Positions 9,027 to 17,995 of a DNA stretch of 64,000 nt are shown here, piece by piece (position 1 is the first letter of the stretch; every line of letters begins with the position of its first letter). The notes under the pieces were generated by a model. It saw only the letters and a program-made list of their open reading frames with translations. It had not been told where the DNA came from and searched no databases. Made by a program: the position numbers and the translations under genes. Origin of the DNA: Streptomyces sp. NL15-2K (GTDB lineage: Bacteria; Actinomycetota; Actinomycetes; Streptomycetales; Streptomycetaceae); contig NZ_CP130630.1 in the NCBI RefSeq assembly GCF_030551255.1, positions 4,755,501 through 4,819,500 on the forward strand, in the 5' to 3' direction.

Positions 9027-9320
9027 TCAGCTTGGTGCCTGAGCGCCACCGCCTGCCCGGAGGCGCTCAAGGACCTCGCGGTGGAGGGCGGTGAGTCCTG
9101 CGGGCGATAGGGGAGCGGGGCTGCTGCCGGTGAGGTGATACCACTCCTCGGCGCCGGTGTACTGGACGGTGAGGGCTGCGCGGCCGCCGGGTTGGAGGGT
9201 GGTAGCGACGGTGAGGTCGCCGGTGACGATGCCGACATCGTCGGTCATGGCTCCGCCGGGTCCAGCCTCAACAGTGTCTAGCAGCCGCTCCGGTGCGTCC
9301 GGCGCCGAGGGCGTGTTCAT
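9027..9320 (-). CDS. Small hypothetical protein coupled to HNH nuclease gene (97 aa)
   Basis: The ATG at 9320 overlaps the TGA of the upstream HNH nuclease gene (ATGA), so it is almost certainly co-translated. The protein is acidic, with no signal peptide, and has a beta-rich middle (DVGIVTGDLTVATTLQPGGRAALTVQYTGAEEWYHLTG) and a helical end (LTALHREVLERLRAGG). No family is recognised. An immunity or inhibitor role for the coupled nuclease is possible from position only. Confidence 0.6.
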   Translation of the reverse strand: MNTPSAPDAPERLLDTVEAGPGGAMTDDVGIVTGDLTVATTLQPGGRAALTVQYTGAEEWYHLTGSSPAPLSPAGLTALHREVLERLRAGGGAQAPS

Positions 9321-10069
9321 GGGGTGCAGGTGTCCAACATCTTGGTGAGCATGGCTTTCTCGTCCTGGGTGACGGTCAGTTTGTAGGTGGCTTTGACGAT
9401 GGTCCAAGAGCGGCCGTAGGTGCACCAGTAGGACAGATTCGGTGGCTGCCACTGGTCCGGCCCCTGGTCGCCCTTCGAGCGGATCGTGGCGGCGGATACG
9501 GCCAGCAGCTGCGGATGGGTGAGGTCGTTGGCGAAGGCTTCGCGCTCGACCTGTGTCCAGGTGTCGGCGCCAGAACGCCAGGCGTTGGCCAGGGGCACAG
9601 TGTGGTCGATGTCGAGGTCGGCAGCGGCGGTGAAGGTCTTGTTCTCGTAGACGCTCACCCATTTCCCGGACACGGCCCGGCACTCGTCATCGCGCTGCAC
9701 ATCGGTGCCGTCGCGCTGAAGAACCATTTCGCGGGTGTCACAGCTGTCGCCCTGGGAGGACCAGTTGGCGAACTTCGCGCGGCTGTAACCCGCCATCGAC
9801 CCCTGAGCCGCCACTCTCAGACCATCCAGCGCGGTGCGGGCCTCTTCGGCGGTTGGCAGCCCCGGTAGCTTCGACGCTACCTCCGCCTGCCCACCTTCTG
9901 CTGCTCCTGCTGCGCTGCCTTCAGTGGGAGCGGCGGCGCCCGCAGGGGTGACGCCGCTGGCGTCGGGAGTCGGCTCGGTCACCGCCGAACACCCTGTCAG
10001 CATGACGGCCAGGACGGCCCCTGCCAGGCCCCACGTCCGTCGCCGCTGCTCATGCTTCACGTTCCGCAC
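9317..10069 (-). CDS. HNH/DUF1524-family nuclease, lipoprotein
   Basis: A 250-aa protein. The N-terminus has a lipoprotein signal (WGLAGAVLAVMLTGCSA) and is followed by an Ala/Gly/Pro-rich linker. The C-terminal half carries the DUF1524-type HNH signature: DIDHTVPLANAWRSGA (catalytic His in DxDHxVPL), FANDLTHPQLLAVS and SKGDQGPDQWQPP. Such enzymes are metal-dependent non-specific or DNA endonucleases, here presumably tethered outside the membrane. The GTG at 10069 is preferred (GAAGAGG upstream, signal peptide then close to the N-terminus). It overlaps the 97-aa gene downstream. Confidence 0.82.
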   Translation of the reverse strand: MRNVKHEQRRRTWGLAGAVLAVMLTGCSAVTEPTPDASGVTPAGAAAPTEGSAAGAAEGGQAEVASKLPGLPTAEEARTALDGLRVAAQGSMAGYSRAKFANWSSQGDSCDTREMVLQRDGTDVQRDDECRAVSGKWVSVYENKTFTAAADLDIDHTVPLANAWRSGADTWTQVEREAFANDLTHPQLLAVSAATIRSKGDQGPDQWQPPNLSYWCTYGRSWTIVKATYKLTVTQDEKAMLTKMLDTCTP

Positions 10070-10411
10070 TCTGGCCTCTTCCGGCTCGACAATCGGACTC
10101 TGCACGCTATCCGCCCAGGGTGTCCAGGCAGCCATGTTCACGCCACACACGTTGATGGACAATCAGGTGGTGACGTACCGATCTGGGCATCGGGTGCAGC
10201 AGAGTGCTTGTGGGCGGAGGGGCTACCGCCTATCGCGCCAATACCCTTTTTGTGCCGACCCGCGCGGCGACGGGACCTCTGTCCGGGCCGAGCTCCGAAG
10301 CGGCGGGATTTCGTATGTGCGCTTGTCGGCCTCTGGCTTGTACGCCGTGGCCTGGATCACCGTTCGTTGGCGAATCCCTGAACTGTGCGGTCCCTGCACG
10401 CGATGCCGAGC
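10070..10411. other. Intergenic region between two lipoprotein genes
   Basis: No credible gene in either strand. It lies upstream of the HNH nuclease gene and so probably contains its promoter. No convincing operator or strong terminator hairpin was recognised. Confidence 0.4.
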
Positions 10412-10840
10412 TCACGTCCCTGCGTTGCCGGTAAGCACCTGGCCGAAGACGTCGTAGACGCTGACGCGGGTTTGTTGCGGTTTTATGTAGGCGTTGAACG
10501 TCTTCACGATGGTCTCTGCCGTGGACGTGGGGTCCTTGACCGGGGTCGGGCCGCCGTTGATGTCGGTGGAGATGAAGGCTGTTCCGGATTTGTCGTCCCA
10601 GTCACCGATGATCCTCTGGACTCGTGCGGCCGCCTTCTGCTGACTCCCGGTACCGTGCTTGTCCACCCACGACCGAAACTCCCGCGCCTGCTTGGAGGAC
10701 TTGGCCCGATTACTGTCCTGGGGGAGTTTCGTGGCCACGCCGGTGGGACCAGGCCCGACGGAGTCGTCTTGAAGACTGCATCCGGTGAGCAGCGCGGCCG
10801 TAGCTGCGATGCCCAGCAGCGGGGTGATCACTGCGCGCAT
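10412..10840 (-). CDS. Lipoprotein, hypothetical (142 aa)
   Basis: A lipobox is visible at the end of a short signal (ITPLLGIAATAALLTGCSLQ), predicting lipid attachment at Cys21. The mature part is helical then beta (REFRSWVDKHGTGSQQKAAARVQRIIGDW; GTAFISTDINGG; TAETIVKTFNAYI). No family is recognised. A Shine-Dalgarno GGAGAG precedes the ATG at 10840. Confidence 0.7.
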   Translation of the reverse strand: MRAVITPLLGIAATAALLTGCSLQDDSVGPGPTGVATKLPQDSNRAKSSKQAREFRSWVDKHGTGSQQKAAARVQRIIGDWDDKSGTAFISTDINGGPTPVKDPTSTAETIVKTFNAYIKPQQTRVSVYDVFGQVLTGNAGT

Positions 10841-10868
10841 GGTCTCTCCAGCGTGGGGGGTGAAAGGA

Positions 10869-10897
10869 GCCCTTCCGGTGCCGAAGCCCGGAAGGGC
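10869..10897. terminator. Hairpin downstream of the I36-inhibitor gene side
   Basis: A perfect 10-bp stem gcccttccgg/ccggaagggc (10869-10878 and 10888-10897) has a 9-nt loop. It sits directly after the stop of the minus-strand gene at 10913-11623, as expected for a Streptomyces terminator without a long U-tract. Confidence 0.65.
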
Positions 10898-10912
10898 GCA
10901 GGACTCAGTGTG

Positions 10913-11623
10913 TCAGAACAGGATGGCGTCGGCCTTGTCGTTCCAGCTGCCGCCGTAGGTGTAGTCGTAGTTACTGAAGTTGGACCAGAGGGTGTAGCCG
11001 GAGGCGAGGATCAGGCGGGGGTCGGGCAGACCGGAGCGGAAGTCGTACAGGGTGACACCACGCTGAGAGCGCATGACGGCCGCGCTGGACGCTTTGTCCC
11101 TGAAGGAGGGCGAGTATATGTCCAGGTGGCGGGTCTTGGACGTGTCGTAGGTGGGCCACTGCAGGCGGCGCCCCCTGTAGTTGGAGTCCTGCCAGAGGCA
11201 GACCCACCCATTGCGGCAGTCGTCAGAGGCGAGCGGGGAGGCGCTGCCTGTGGCCTGTCTCGCCTGCCCGGTGAGGGCAGCGGCGGCTCCCTGTCGGGCC
11301 TCCTTGGTGGGGGCGACGCTGGCCAGACGGCTGTTGGCCTCGGTGTCGTCATCGAAGCACTCCATGGTGCCGTCCTCGTCGACCTCGGCGCAGATCTGGG
11401 CGCCCTCCCAGTCGCCGGCCGGGTCGATCTTCTCGCCGTTGTAGTACATGTCCACCTTGAGATCGGGATCGGCTGCGGCATGCACCTCGGCCTCCTCCGC
11501 GGGCGTCAGGACGTCAGTGATGACGTCCTGTGCTGGCTCCACGTTCGGCGAGGCGGCTACCGCCGGCGCTGTGGTAGCGACCAATGCCACAGCGGTGGCA
11601 ACAACGAGATGACGAATACGCAC
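10913..11623 (-). CDS. Secreted peptidase inhibitor family I36-like protein
   Basis: A 236-aa protein that starts at GTG 11623, preceded by AAGGAG. It has a Sec signal (VRIRHLVVATAVALVATTAPAVAA). An acidic central region follows (VDEDGTMECFDDDTE). The C-terminal 100 residues match the I36/crystallin-like fold of Streptomyces metallo-protease inhibitors: CRNGWVCLWQDSNYRGRRLQ, then FRDKASSAAV and WNDKADAI. These proteins bind extracellular proteases. The propeptide-like acidic region of about 110 residues is longer than in the classical inhibitor. Confidence 0.78.
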   Translation of the reverse strand: MRIRHLVVATAVALVATTAPAVAASPNVEPAQDVITDVLTPAEEAEVHAAADPDLKVDMYYNGEKIDPAGDWEGAQICAEVDEDGTMECFDDDTEANSRLASVAPTKEARQGAAAALTGQARQATGSASPLASDDCRNGWVCLWQDSNYRGRRLQWPTYDTSKTRHLDIYSPSFRDKASSAAVMRSQRGVTLYDFRSGLPDPRLILASGYTLWSNFSNYDYTYGGSWNDKADAILF

Positions 11624-12204
11624 GAATGGTCTCCTTCGGAAATAAAATGAGAGCTGGAAAGCAGTGCTGGGCCGACCGGGCGGCAAGTGGGCACGCACGG
11701 TCTGACTTGATGGCTCACACCTGACTGCAGGGACAAGGAACGTCAGGCCACCCAAGTGATGATTGCGGTGACTGTGTCGAATCAACGGGCAATGCTCAAT
11801 GCACGGCTTTCGAGGGCAGGAAAGCGCTGAAGGCGACGATGGCAGTACCCACCGGGCGGTGTGCCACGTACTGGCGCAAGATGCTCCTCGACTTCGGCAA
11901 GAGAGCCGAACCTCCATGCCATAGCCGTACTGGCTGCCCCCGCAAAACGATCCCCCGGATGATGAGCGACTTCTGTGCCTCAAACGCAGGTCACTGTAGT
12001 TGCAGAAATGGCGGGCAGGAGCACCCTGAATCGACTGTGACCGGAATAGATGCTCTCCCGTTCCGACGAAACGGAATCCATGTCGACCTGCCATGCGGCA
12101 GGTTTGTGCGTGCATATGGTGGCTAAGCGGAGTGATCCGGCGTGACCCGTGCCTTGATCAGGTTGACCAACATTCGTACCAGCGGCCCATTGCCTGGCTA
12201 TTGG
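11624..12204. other. Intergenic region upstream of the I36-like gene
   Basis: No gene is supported here. Short frames lack homology-like features. The region is less GC-rich than the chromosome average and borders an insertion-sequence remnant, which suggests decayed accessory DNA plus the I36 gene promoter. Confidence 0.4.
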
Positions 12205-12660
12205 TCACTGGGGCTCGGCGCCTATGGCCTGAGACGAGAGAGGCGGTGCCGACCTTGTGGATCGAAATGAGCCAGTCACCTTGGCTGTGGCCAGCATTCG
12301 GACACATCCTGCGCGGCAGTAAAAGTCCAGGCCCAGTGGCAGCTCAGGACCGGCGAGTGCGCACTCCTGCAATTCCTGCTCGGCCGCGGCCAGCTCGGCC
12401 TGGACGCGATCCATGCGTGTAGGGAAGACGCTCCGTGAGTCCGCCGTCTTCGGCTGCCGGTTACGCTGCCCTTCCCGCCCGCACTCGGCCACGACACGGC
12501 CCACAGCTCCGGTGGAAACGTCCGCGTCAGCACCCCGACCTCGATCCGGTCCGACAACCGCTCGTTCGTCTCCGACTTGGCCTGCCCCGGCCGTGGCATC
12601 CCGGCACTCCTGCCACAGGCGCCCTACCAGCCATGTTCCTTAAGTCGGTGGTACTGAAGG
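12205..12660 (-). pseudogene. IS4-type transposase N-terminal remnant
   Basis: Reading leftward from 12599 the frame gives LSDRIEVGVLTRTFPPEL. The reading then shifts near 12503 into VVAECGREGQRNR in another frame. Together these match the start of IS4-family transposases (N-terminal domain). After RNR the sequence diverges into QPKTADSRSVFPT and an unrelated-looking helical stretch (DRVQAELAAAEQELQE). Bases 12600-12660, upstream of the start, may keep the IS end. It is a broken, non-functional fragment. Confidence 0.65.
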
Positions 12661-12803
12661 CCAGTTGAGCTCAGCCAGTCGCATCGACGCCACAAATCGA
12701 ACATCGTTGACATTCGGCCAGGGCGGCGCGAATCTCACTGATGTAACTACACGTGTAACTACACGCAGCTGTTTGACAGTTGCCTGAAAGGCCGATCCCC
12801 CCC

Positions 12804-13412
12804 ATGACTCCTCCCCCCACGTCTCGGCTGCGCAGGGCCGTCGCCGGTGGTGCCGCCCTCGTCGGCGGCGCCGCCCTCGCCCTGGGGAGCACCGCCCCGG
12901 CGACCGCTTCCCCCTCCCCCGACAACTCGCCGCGCCCGACGGCGGCGATAGGCACCGACCACCGCACGATCCAGGCCGACGGCGTCACCTACACCCCCCG
13001 GCTCGCCGCCACCCGCATCCTCCCGGCCGACGGCGACGCCACCGCGGTCGTGGCGGGCACCGGGTACAACCGGGCGCAGGGCATCTACGTCGGTTTCTGC
13101 GTGATACCGCCGACGGTCGCACCCGGCGATCCGGCGACCTACACCGAAATGCCCGGGCCGTGCCCCGGCGGCAGCCGGCCCACGGACGGCTCCTCCCGGC
13201 GGATCACCGACGCGGACACCGGCACCCCGGGCGTCACCCTGCCCTATGAGCCCGGGGGCTCCTTCCGCACCACTTTGCAGCACCTGAAGCCGGAGATCGT
13301 CCCCGGCAAGGTCTGCGGCGAGAACGTCAAGTGCGCCATCGTCACCCTCTCCGACCTGACCGCCCCCACCGACCGCCGCTACGACCTGTACATCCCCGTA
13401 GAGTTCCGCTGA
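12804..13412 (+). CDS. Secreted beta-rich hypothetical protein (202 aa)
   Basis: The signal sequence is SRLRRAVAGGAALVGGAALA, ending near ATAS. The mature part begins with a Pro/Ser-rich linker, then shows beta-sandwich-like strands (TRILPADGDATAVVAGTGYN, GIYVGFCVIPP) and a C-terminal VKCAIVTLSDLTAP...YDLYIPVEFR, with four cysteines. It may be an Ig-like extracellular domain of the neocarzinostatin/heme-uptake type, but this is not certain. ATG 12804 is preferred over the TTG at 12780. Confidence 0.65.
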   Translation: MTPPPTSRLRRAVAGGAALVGGAALALGSTAPATASPSPDNSPRPTAAIGTDHRTIQADGVTYTPRLAATRILPADGDATAVVAGTGYNRAQGIYVGFCVIPPTVAPGDPATYTEMPGPCPGGSRPTDGSSRRITDADTGTPGVTLPYEPGGSFRTTLQHLKPEIVPGKVCGENVKCAIVTLSDLTAPTDRRYDLYIPVEFR

Positions 13413-13424
13413 GTTCGTCCGGGA

Positions 13425-13455
13425 CAGGGCGGCCGGGCCACGTCCGGCCGCCCTG
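13425..13455. terminator. Bidirectional terminator hairpin
   Basis: A perfect 12-bp stem (cagggcggccgg at 13425-13436, complement at 13444-13455) has a 7-nt loop. It lies between the convergent secreted-protein gene and cytochrome P450 gene, so it can serve both. Confidence 0.75.
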
Positions 13456-13497
13456 CGCCTGCGGGGCGTTCTCGTCCTCCGCCGGTTCGGGGTACGG

Positions 13498-14862
13498 CTA
13501 GGCCGACCCCGGATCGGGACGGTTCCGGGGGCGGACGGTCATCCGCAGGCTGCGCGGCCGTACGGTGAGCCGGGCGACCTGGCGGATGACCTGGCCCTCG
13601 GCGAGTTCCAGCCGTACCGAACGCAGCATCGTCGCGAGCGCCGTGACCATCTCGGTGAGGGCGAGGCGGTCCCCCATGCACTTGTGCTTGCCGTCCCCGA
13701 AGGGCAGGAACGCGCCCGGCGGAGGCTCCTGCGCGGGGTCGGTCCACCGGTCCGGGTCATAGGTGTGCGGGTCGGGGAAGCGCTCGGGGTCGCGGTGCAG
13801 GGCGTGCTGGCAGTAGGCCAGTTCGGTGCCGGCGGGCAGCGTCCACTCGCCGAGCCGGGTCTCCTCGGTGGTGCGGCGGGTGACCAGCCAGCCGGGGTGG
13901 TGCAGCCGCAGGGTCTCGGTGATCACCCGGTTCAGGTACGGCAGCCGGGTCACGTCGTCGAGGGCGACCGGCCGTTCGCCGAGGACTTCGTCCAGCTCGG
14001 CCAGGACCCGGGCCTCGATGCCGGGGTGGCGGGCGAGTTCGTACAGGGTCCAGGACAGCACCGACGCGGTGGTCTCGGTGCCCGCCACGGCCAGGGTGAG
14101 GATCTCGGAGCAGATCTGATGCCCGGTCAGTGGCTCGCCGGTCTCCTCGTCGACGGCGCGCAGCAGCATGGAGAGCATGTCCCCGGTGTCGTGCCCGGAG
14201 GCCTGCAGTTCGTCGACGGCGGTGTTGATGGTGGCGCGCACGCCGGCCCGGGCCCGGTCGAAGCGGCGGTTGAAGGGCAGCGGCAGGCGCTCGGCCCAGT
14301 CGGGCAGCATGATGCGCACACCGACGTCGTTCAGCACCACCGACAGGTCGCTGCGCAGCCGGCGGAAGACGGCGTCGTCGAGGCTGCCGGCGAACACCGT
14401 CTTGGCCAGCATGTCGAGGCTGAGCCCGACCATCGCCTCGCGTACGTCGAGGGTCCGCCCGGGCTCCCAGCCGGCGACCGTGGCGGCCACCTCGGCACGC
14501 ATGATGTCGACGTACCGGTTGATCTCGGTGTGGGCGAACGCTGGTTGCACCTGGCGGCGTTTGCGTACGTGGGTCCGGCCGGTGGCGGTGACGACGCTGT
14601 CGCCCAGCAGTTGGCCCAGCTTGTCGTAGAGCCGGCCCTTGTCGAGGGTGGGCGCCAGGGCCTTGAGCATCTGGTGAATCAGGGCCGGGTCCTGGACCAC
14701 GACGGTGCGCGTCCCGGGTTGCAGGACGATCTCGACGAGTGGTTCCCGTGTCTCGCGCAGCGAGTCGATGAAGCCTAGGTTGTCGCGCATTTTCAGAGCG
14801 TGGCCGATGAATGGAAACGATCCTTCGGCTCGGGGTATTGGGGGAGGCGCAGTGGACGTCAC
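13498..14862 (-). CDS. Cytochrome P450
   Basis: A 454-aa protein, usual length for the family. The I-helix motif is AGTETT, the K-helix ExxR is ETLR, and the heme loop is FGDGKHKCMG with the ligand Cys at about residue 395. It is probably a soluble haem monooxygenase needing external ferredoxin and reductase; none is encoded next to it. No biosynthetic cluster genes adjoin it, so the substrate is unknown. The P450 follows the LuxR-type regulator gene on the same strand after a 124-nt gap and could be its target. Confidence 0.93.
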   Translation of the reverse strand: MTSTAPPPIPRAEGSFPFIGHALKMRDNLGFIDSLRETREPLVEIVLQPGTRTVVVQDPALIHQMLKALAPTLDKGRLYDKLGQLLGDSVVTATGRTHVRKRRQVQPAFAHTEINRYVDIMRAEVAATVAGWEPGRTLDVREAMVGLSLDMLAKTVFAGSLDDAVFRRLRSDLSVVLNDVGVRIMLPDWAERLPLPFNRRFDRARAGVRATINTAVDELQASGHDTGDMLSMLLRAVDEETGEPLTGHQICSEILTLAVAGTETTASVLSWTLYELARHPGIEARVLAELDEVLGERPVALDDVTRLPYLNRVITETLRLHHPGWLVTRRTTEETRLGEWTLPAGTELAYCQHALHRDPERFPDPHTYDPDRWTDPAQEPPPGAFLPFGDGKHKCMGDRLALTEMVTALATMLRSVRLELAEGQVIRQVARLTVRPRSLRMTVRPRNRPDPGSA

Positions 14863-14986
14863 GGGTCATCCCTTCACGGCAATCATGGGCATCCCCTATG
14901 GCTTCCCTGAACTTTCCCCAGCGCAATCCTGTCATGAACATGCCTGCACCACGCGGGACGAGCTCGTTGCGGGGGGAGCCCCCCAC

Positions 14987-15694
14987 CTAGGACGCCGGCC
15001 CCCCTCCCGCCTCCGGCAGAGAGTGCGGCAGCGGCCCCGCCCGATCCAGCAACCCCGTCCTCGCCGCCAACGCCGCCGCTTCCAGCCTCGAACCCACGCC
15101 CAGTTTCATCAGTACGCGCTGGACATGGGTCCGGGCCGTCGACGGTGCGATGCCCATGCCCGCCGCGATCAGGCGGGTGTCCTCGCCGTCGGCGACCCTG
15201 ACCAGGACCTCGACCTCCCTCGGCGTGAGCATCTGGAGCAGGCGCTGGCCCTCGTCGTCCGGCTGGGCCGCCGGGTTGAGGAGTTCGCTGAAGGCCCCTT
15301 GGAGGAGCTGCGGGGCGACCGCCGCCTCCCCCGCCCTCGCCTTCATGATCGCCCGCTCGACCCCCTCGATGCGCTCGTCATGCCGTACGTAGCCGGACGC
15401 GCCCGCGGCGAAGGCCGCCGCGATGCCGCGCGGGCTCGGTACCGGGCCCAGCACCAGGACCGCGACCTGCGGCCGCTCCCGCTTGATCCGGACCACCGGG
15501 TCGAACATGCCCGGCTCGGCCGGTGTCGCCGTCCCCAACAGGCACACCTCCGGCGCCCGGGTGATCACCAGTTCCGCCGCGCCCGCGGCGGGCGCCGCCG
15601 CGGCGAGCACCCGGTGCCCCCGCAGCTTCAGTGCCGAGGCCAGCGCCTCGGCGAGCAATCGGTGGTCGTCGACCACCATGAGCCGCACTCCCAT
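14987..15694 (-). CDS. Orphan NarL/LuxR-type response regulator with degenerate receiver domain
   Basis: A 235-aa protein. Residues 1-120 have the receiver fold, starting MGVRLMVVDDHRLLAEALA with the acidic pair. The phospho-acceptor position after beta-3 (PEVCLLGTATP) is Gly instead of Asp. The Thr/Ser switch site (VLVLGP) and the conserved Lys (YVRHDE) are also missing. Residues about 165-225 are a LuxR HTH (LTPREVEVLVRVADGEDTRLIA, STARTHVQRVLMKLGV). No sensor kinase lies nearby. The protein probably works without Asp phosphorylation. The start at 15694 fits the family; a longer frame to 15784 is possible. Confidence 0.85.
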   Translation of the reverse strand: MGVRLMVVDDHRLLAEALASALKLRGHRVLAAAAPAAGAAELVITRAPEVCLLGTATPAEPGMFDPVVRIKRERPQVAVLVLGPVPSPRGIAAAFAAGASGYVRHDERIEGVERAIMKARAGEAAVAPQLLQGAFSELLNPAAQPDDEGQRLLQMLTPREVEVLVRVADGEDTRLIAAGMGIAPSTARTHVQRVLMKLGVGSRLEAAALAARTGLLDRAGPLPHSLPEAGGGPAS

Positions 15695-15938
15695 CGAGCA
15701 AACCCCCCCAGTCCCCCAGTCCCCCCAATGGATCTCCGTGGATGCCCCTATGGCTGCCCACTTCGGATGCCCACTGGTCCGCACGGACGACGGACAGAAG
15801 CCCCCTCCCGGCTCCCCCCGCCCTTCATGCCCCCGGAAGCTACACGCTTGTTCGACGTTGCGCTTCCCCTACACGTGAGAAGTGCCCCGGATCGACGGAA
15901 TTTCTGGCTTTCCGCTGATTCGAGGGTGATGAGCGGTA

Positions 15939-15980
15939 CGCGCACGGCCCCGCCCCTGAACAGGGACGGGGCCGTGCGCG
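15939..15980. terminator. Strong GC hairpin after the beta-propeller gene
   Basis: A perfect 14-bp stem (cgcgcacggccccg at 15939-15952, complement at 15967-15980) has a 14-nt loop. It lies just past the minus-strand stop at 16000. The rest of 15695-15999 contains only the regulator's upstream region and no gene. Confidence 0.8.
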
Positions 15981-15999
15981 ACAAGGCTCTCGCGACCGC

Positions 16000-17937
16000 T
16001 CAGCTCGTGCCGAACCCGATCAGCAGGTACTCCTTGTCGTTGGAACTCGTCAACTCGCTGGCGAAGACCTCGGACATGAACAGACGCCCTTGCGAGTACA
16101 GCATTTCGGAGTACTCCGGGCTCATGCTGGTCTCCGCGTCCCGCACCGACTCCGTGGCCGGGTTCTCCAGCAGCTTCGTCTCCTTGAAGGAACCGCCGTC
16201 GATGCTGACGATCTGACCGCCCTTGTCGTACGGCGGCCGCTTGTAGGCGATCAGGTTGGGGCCGTCCATGCGCATCGGGGTGATCGTGTAGTCGGCGCCC
16301 GCGTCGGCGCGCTGGCCGGTCTGCTTGCCGGTGGCCAGGTCGAAGGCGACGATCTCGTTGGTCTGGCTCAGCCCGTCGGAGTTGGCGTCGTGCTCCTCGG
16401 TCGCCAGGTAGAGCCGGTCGTTGCCGACCACCACCGCGAAGCACTCCTCGACCTTGGAGATGCCGTCGCAGCTGGCGCCGTACTGGTCGCTGGGCGCCGC
16501 GATCCGGGTGCGCAGCTTGCCGGTCTTGTTGTCGATGGAGAAGAAGTCCGAGATGCCGCTGCCGTCCTCCGCGGCGTCGCCGACGTCGGCGGCCACGACC
16601 AGCGGGTCGGTCGAGATGACGCTGGCGTACTCGATGCCGGTCGCCATCTTGTACTCGGTGATCACCTTCCCGGACTTCGGGTCGATGGTCTGGATGTGCA
16701 GCTCGCGCTGGTCGTACGCACCGCACTTGCGCACCGCGACCAGCTTGGGGCCGCCGCCGTACCCGGAGTCGTAGCAGGTGTCGGACGGCTTCGGGGCCCA
16801 CAGCTGCTTGCCGGAGGGGATGTCGAAGGCGGCGCCGCCGTTGGTGCTGCCCACGGCGACCGTGCTCGCGCTGACGGTGATGTTGCTGAAGCTGATCGGC
16901 TGGTCACCGGACTTGGCGGTCTTCGTCCACAGCTTCTTGCCCGCGTCGAGGTCGATCGCCGCGATCTGGCTGCAGCCGTGCGAAGGCTCGGCCTTGGTCG
17001 GCATCTCGGGCTCGTAGATGATCGCCGTCTTGTTGTCGGCGGTGGTGTGGTTGCTGCCCTGGCACACCGGGCCGGGGAGCTTGATCGTCCACAGCTTGGT
17101 GCCCTTGTCGGGGTCGTAGCCGACGATCTCGGCGATGCCGCTCTTGGCGTACACCTTGTCGGTGAGCCAGGAGCCGGACGTGGAGATGGTGCTGTCGTCC
17201 TTCACCGCGGGCGCCGGGACCTGGAAGAGGACCTTGGAGGCGGGGTTGGCGGGCACCTTCTCGACCGCCTTGGTAGAGGTGCCCGAGGTGCCGCCGTCGG
17301 CGCCGTCGCCGTTCTTGCCGTCGTCCGTGCCGCCGGCGCCGCCGCTGGAGTTGGCGGTGTCGTCCTTCTTGCCGTCGTCACCGGAGGATGAGGCGTACCA
17401 GACACCGCCGCCGATGATCAGTGCGATCGCCACGACGGCCGCGACGATGATGAGCAGCTGCGCGTTGACCTTCCGCCCGCCGCCCGACGGCTGTCCCGGC
17501 TGCCCGGCCTGCGGCTGCATGGGCATGGTCGGCTGCTGGAAGCCGTAACCGGGCTGCTGGCCATAGGGGTTGGGCTGCTGCCCGTACGGGTTCGGAGTCG
17601 GGGTCGGGGCCGGGTTGGGTGCCTGACCGGGATAGCCGTAACCGGCGGGCGGCTGCGGCGGCTGGGGGGCGGCCTGCGGATAGCCGTAACCGGGAGGGGT
17701 CTGGGGCGGCTGTGACTGCTGGGGCTGCTGGGGCTGCTGGGGGTAGCCGTAACCCGGCTGCGGTTGCTGCCCCGGCGGAGGCGGTGGCGTCTGCGGGGCC
17801 TGGGGAGCACCGAAGCCACCCGGCTGCTGCGGCGGCTGGTCCTGTGGTGCGCCGAAACCCCCCTGCTGCGGAGGCTGGTTGGGCGACGGCGGCTGATTGG
17901 GTGGCTGGTTGGGCGGCGGGGGCGGTGGTTGGGTCAT
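16000..17937 (-). CDS. Membrane-anchored PQQ-like beta-propeller protein, copy A
   Basis: A 645-aa protein. Residues 1-155 are low complexity (Pro, Gln, Gly, Tyr) with repeated GYGYPQ and NPYGQQP motifs. A transmembrane helix spans about 160-181. A Ser/Gly/Asp linker and an extracellular propeller of PQQ-like repeats follow (GTKLWTIKLPGPV, AAIDLDAGKKLWTKTA, EIVAFDLATGKQTGQ). It is a type II topology with a cytoplasmic proline-rich tail. No enzyme residues are evident. A scaffold, sensor or signalling role is plausible, as proline/glutamine tails occur beside Streptomyces serine/threonine kinases. It is a paralogue of the next gene upstream. Confidence 0.8.
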   Translation of the reverse strand: MTQPPPPPPNQPPNQPPSPNQPPQQGGFGAPQDQPPQQPGGFGAPQAPQTPPPPPGQQPQPGYGYPQQPQQPQQSQPPQTPPGYGYPQAAPQPPQPPAGYGYPGQAPNPAPTPTPNPYGQQPNPYGQQPGYGFQQPTMPMQPQAGQPGQPSGGGRKVNAQLLIIVAAVVAIALIIGGGVWYASSSGDDGKKDDTANSSGGAGGTDDGKNGDGADGGTSGTSTKAVEKVPANPASKVLFQVPAPAVKDDSTISTSGSWLTDKVYAKSGIAEIVGYDPDKGTKLWTIKLPGPVCQGSNHTTADNKTAIIYEPEMPTKAEPSHGCSQIAAIDLDAGKKLWTKTAKSGDQPISFSNITVSASTVAVGSTNGGAAFDIPSGKQLWAPKPSDTCYDSGYGGGPKLVAVRKCGAYDQRELHIQTIDPKSGKVITEYKMATGIEYASVISTDPLVVAADVGDAAEDGSGISDFFSIDNKTGKLRTRIAAPSDQYGASCDGISKVEECFAVVVGNDRLYLATEEHDANSDGLSQTNEIVAFDLATGKQTGQRADAGADYTITPMRMDGPNLIAYKRPPYDKGGQIVSIDGGSFKETKLLENPATESVRDAETSMSPEYSEMLYSQGRLFMSEVFASELTSSNDKEYLLIGFGTS

Positions 17938-17995
17938 GGCGTGAGCACCTCGGAGGCGGGGACGACGGAGCGGACGAAGGGACAGAAGAGAAGGG

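Noticed and set aside
10913..12115. Start of the I36-like protein at 12115
   Set aside because: The added 160 residues have no coding character; GTG 11623 has a good ribosome-binding site and signal peptide.
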